Shown here: in pieces, positions 5,699 to 6,503 of the stretch | Position numbering within the stretch: position 1 is the stretch's first letter | How the letters are laid out: each line of letters opens with the position of its first letter | Translations under genes and position numbers: made by a program | The notes under the pieces: model-generated | Told to the model about the DNA's origin: nothing | The model's database searches: none | What the model saw: only the letters and a program-made list of their open reading frames with translations | NCBI GenBank assembly: GCA_030634715.1 | Contig: DAOWAG010000076.1 | Coordinates: 1 to 6,503 of the forward strand | Source: Candidatus Aegiribacteria sp. | Lineage (GTDB): Bacteria; Fermentibacterota; Fermentibacteria; Fermentibacterales; Fermentibacteraceae | Length of the DNA stretch: 6,503 bases | Reading direction: 5' to 3'

Positions 5699-6503
5699 AT
5701 GGAAATAACGCAAAATCTTTTCAGGATCTTTCGTGATAAGGGAGAAGAGCTTTATCTGGTTGGCGGGTACGTCAGAGACTTGCTTCTCGGAAGAGCCACA
5801 GAGGATTTTGATTTTGCGACAAGTGCTCTGCCCGAAGTTACAAGGAGTATTCTGGAATCCTCCGGATTCAAGGCAATTCCTATTGGAATTGAATTCGGAA
5901 CTGTTGCCACATTCCTGCAGCATGAGACAGATAAGATTGAGGTTCAGATAACAACTTACAGATGCAGGGAAAGCTATCGTAAAGGTTCCCGCCATCCTGA
6001 TGTAGTATTCGGGAAGAACCTTGAAGAAGATTTGACAAGGCGTGATTTCACAATCAATGCGATGGCCATAAGCGAAGAGGGGAAGATCGTTGATCCTCTC
6101 GGTGGCAGGTTGGATCTGAAAAACGGAATTATCAGAACGCCGCTTGAACCGGATGTGACTTTCAGGGAAGATCCGCTCAGGATGCTCAGAGCCTTCAGGT
6201 TTGCCTGCCGCCTTGGGTTCTCACTTCATCCATTGATTATTAATGCTGTCAGCAAGCTCCATACGGAGATAATGAATATCTCCAGAGAACGCTGGAAGTT
6301 GGAGATGGATCTGATACTCACTACTCCTGATGGGAATTCCGTGGCGGATACCCTTCAGGGAATGAAGGAATCCGGTATCCTGACGGATATGATTCCTCAG
6401 TTCAAGGAAATGTTCGAGCTGGATGGTGTTGAACAGGGTAACGCTCATTGTACCGATATCTGGAATCATACTCTCGATGTCATTCGGCATCTGGAATCAA
6501 ACG
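5699..6503 (+). CDS. cca: Class II tRNA nucleotidyltransferase (CCA-adding / poly(A) polymerase family), C-terminus cut by the window edge
   Basis: The 268 visible residues belong to the class II tRNA nucleotidyltransferase / poly(A) polymerase family, which adds CCA, or part of it, to tRNA 3' ends in the cytoplasm. The head has L-V-G-G-Y-V-R-D-L-L-L-G (20-31) and the metal-binding D-x-D pair D36/D38. Then come T-R-R-D-F-T-I-N-A-M-A (113-123) and D-P-L-G-G (132-136). The nucleotide-template motif E-D-x-x-R is E157, D158, R161, followed by R-A-F-R-F-A-C-R-L-G-F (164-174). A region with H250 and H257 (H-C-T-D-I-W-N-H-T) is like the start of the HD domain found in many such enzymes. All expected head residues are present. 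ATG 5699 follows AGGAG by only 3 nt, a short but usable spacing. The tail is outside the window, so whether it adds CCA, only A, or only CC cannot be told. Confidence 0.93.
   Translation, partial: MEITQNLFRIFRDKGEELYLVGGYVRDLLLGRATEDFDFATSALPEVTRSILESSGFKAIPIGIEFGTVATFLQHETDKIEVQITTYRCRESYRKGSRHPDVVFGKNLEEDLTRRDFTINAMAISEEGKIVDPLGGRLDLKNGIIRTPLEPDVTFREDPLRMLRAFRFACRLGFSLHPLIINAVSKLHTEIMNISRERWKLEMDLILTTPDGNSVADTLQGMKESGILTDMIPQFKEMFELDGVEQGNAHCTDIWNHTLDVIRHLESN

Noticed and set aside
5681..5995. Open frame of 104 codons on the minus strand
   Set aside because: It lies antisense to the well-supported tRNA nucleotidyltransferase and shows no family features.

Overview
The window (about 6.5 kb, moderate GC) comes from a bacterial chromosome. 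The lipoprotein signal peptide, the lipoprotein/hybrid-kinase pair and a 40-residue TPR protein suggest a Gram-negative-type, probably uncultivated bacterium, possibly of the FCB-like candidate phyla. That placement is an inference from gene style and no marker gene here proves it. I see no mobile element, CRISPR array, rRNA or tRNA gene.

Layout. (1) Positions 1-930, minus strand: a TPR-repeat protein with strikingly regular 40-residue repeats, cut by the left edge. (2) Positions 931-1383: a divergent regulatory region. For the TPR gene it holds a good sigma70-type promoter, a roughly 150-nt leader with two inverted repeats, a strong but misplaced Shine-Dalgarno sequence, and a 41-codon leader ORF that ends 10 nt before the chosen GTG start. 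For the rightward genes it holds a TATAAT candidate. (3) Positions 1384-4565, plus strand: a PhnD-like phosphate/phosphonate-type substrate-binding lipoprotein, overlapping by ATGA with a 738-residue membrane hybrid histidine kinase (extracytoplasmic sensor, HAMP, PAS, HisKA, HATPase, receiver). (4) Positions 4622-5602, minus strand: a multi-pass membrane protein with two nucleoside-recognition (Gate) type halves, convergent with the kinase. (5) Positions 5699-6503, plus strand: a class II CCA-adding enzyme / poly(A)-polymerase family tRNA nucleotidyltransferase, cut by the right edge.

How they may work together. The lipoprotein and kinase are translationally coupled, and no ABC permease or ATPase gene lies beside them. 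The simplest reading is that the binding protein is the ligand-binding co-receptor of the kinase, not a transporter part. The kinase ends in a receiver without an output domain, so its downstream partner must be encoded elsewhere. The divergently transcribed TPR protein could be linked to this sensor, but nothing in the sequence shows that directly. The Gate protein and the CCA enzyme look like ordinary unrelated neighbours.
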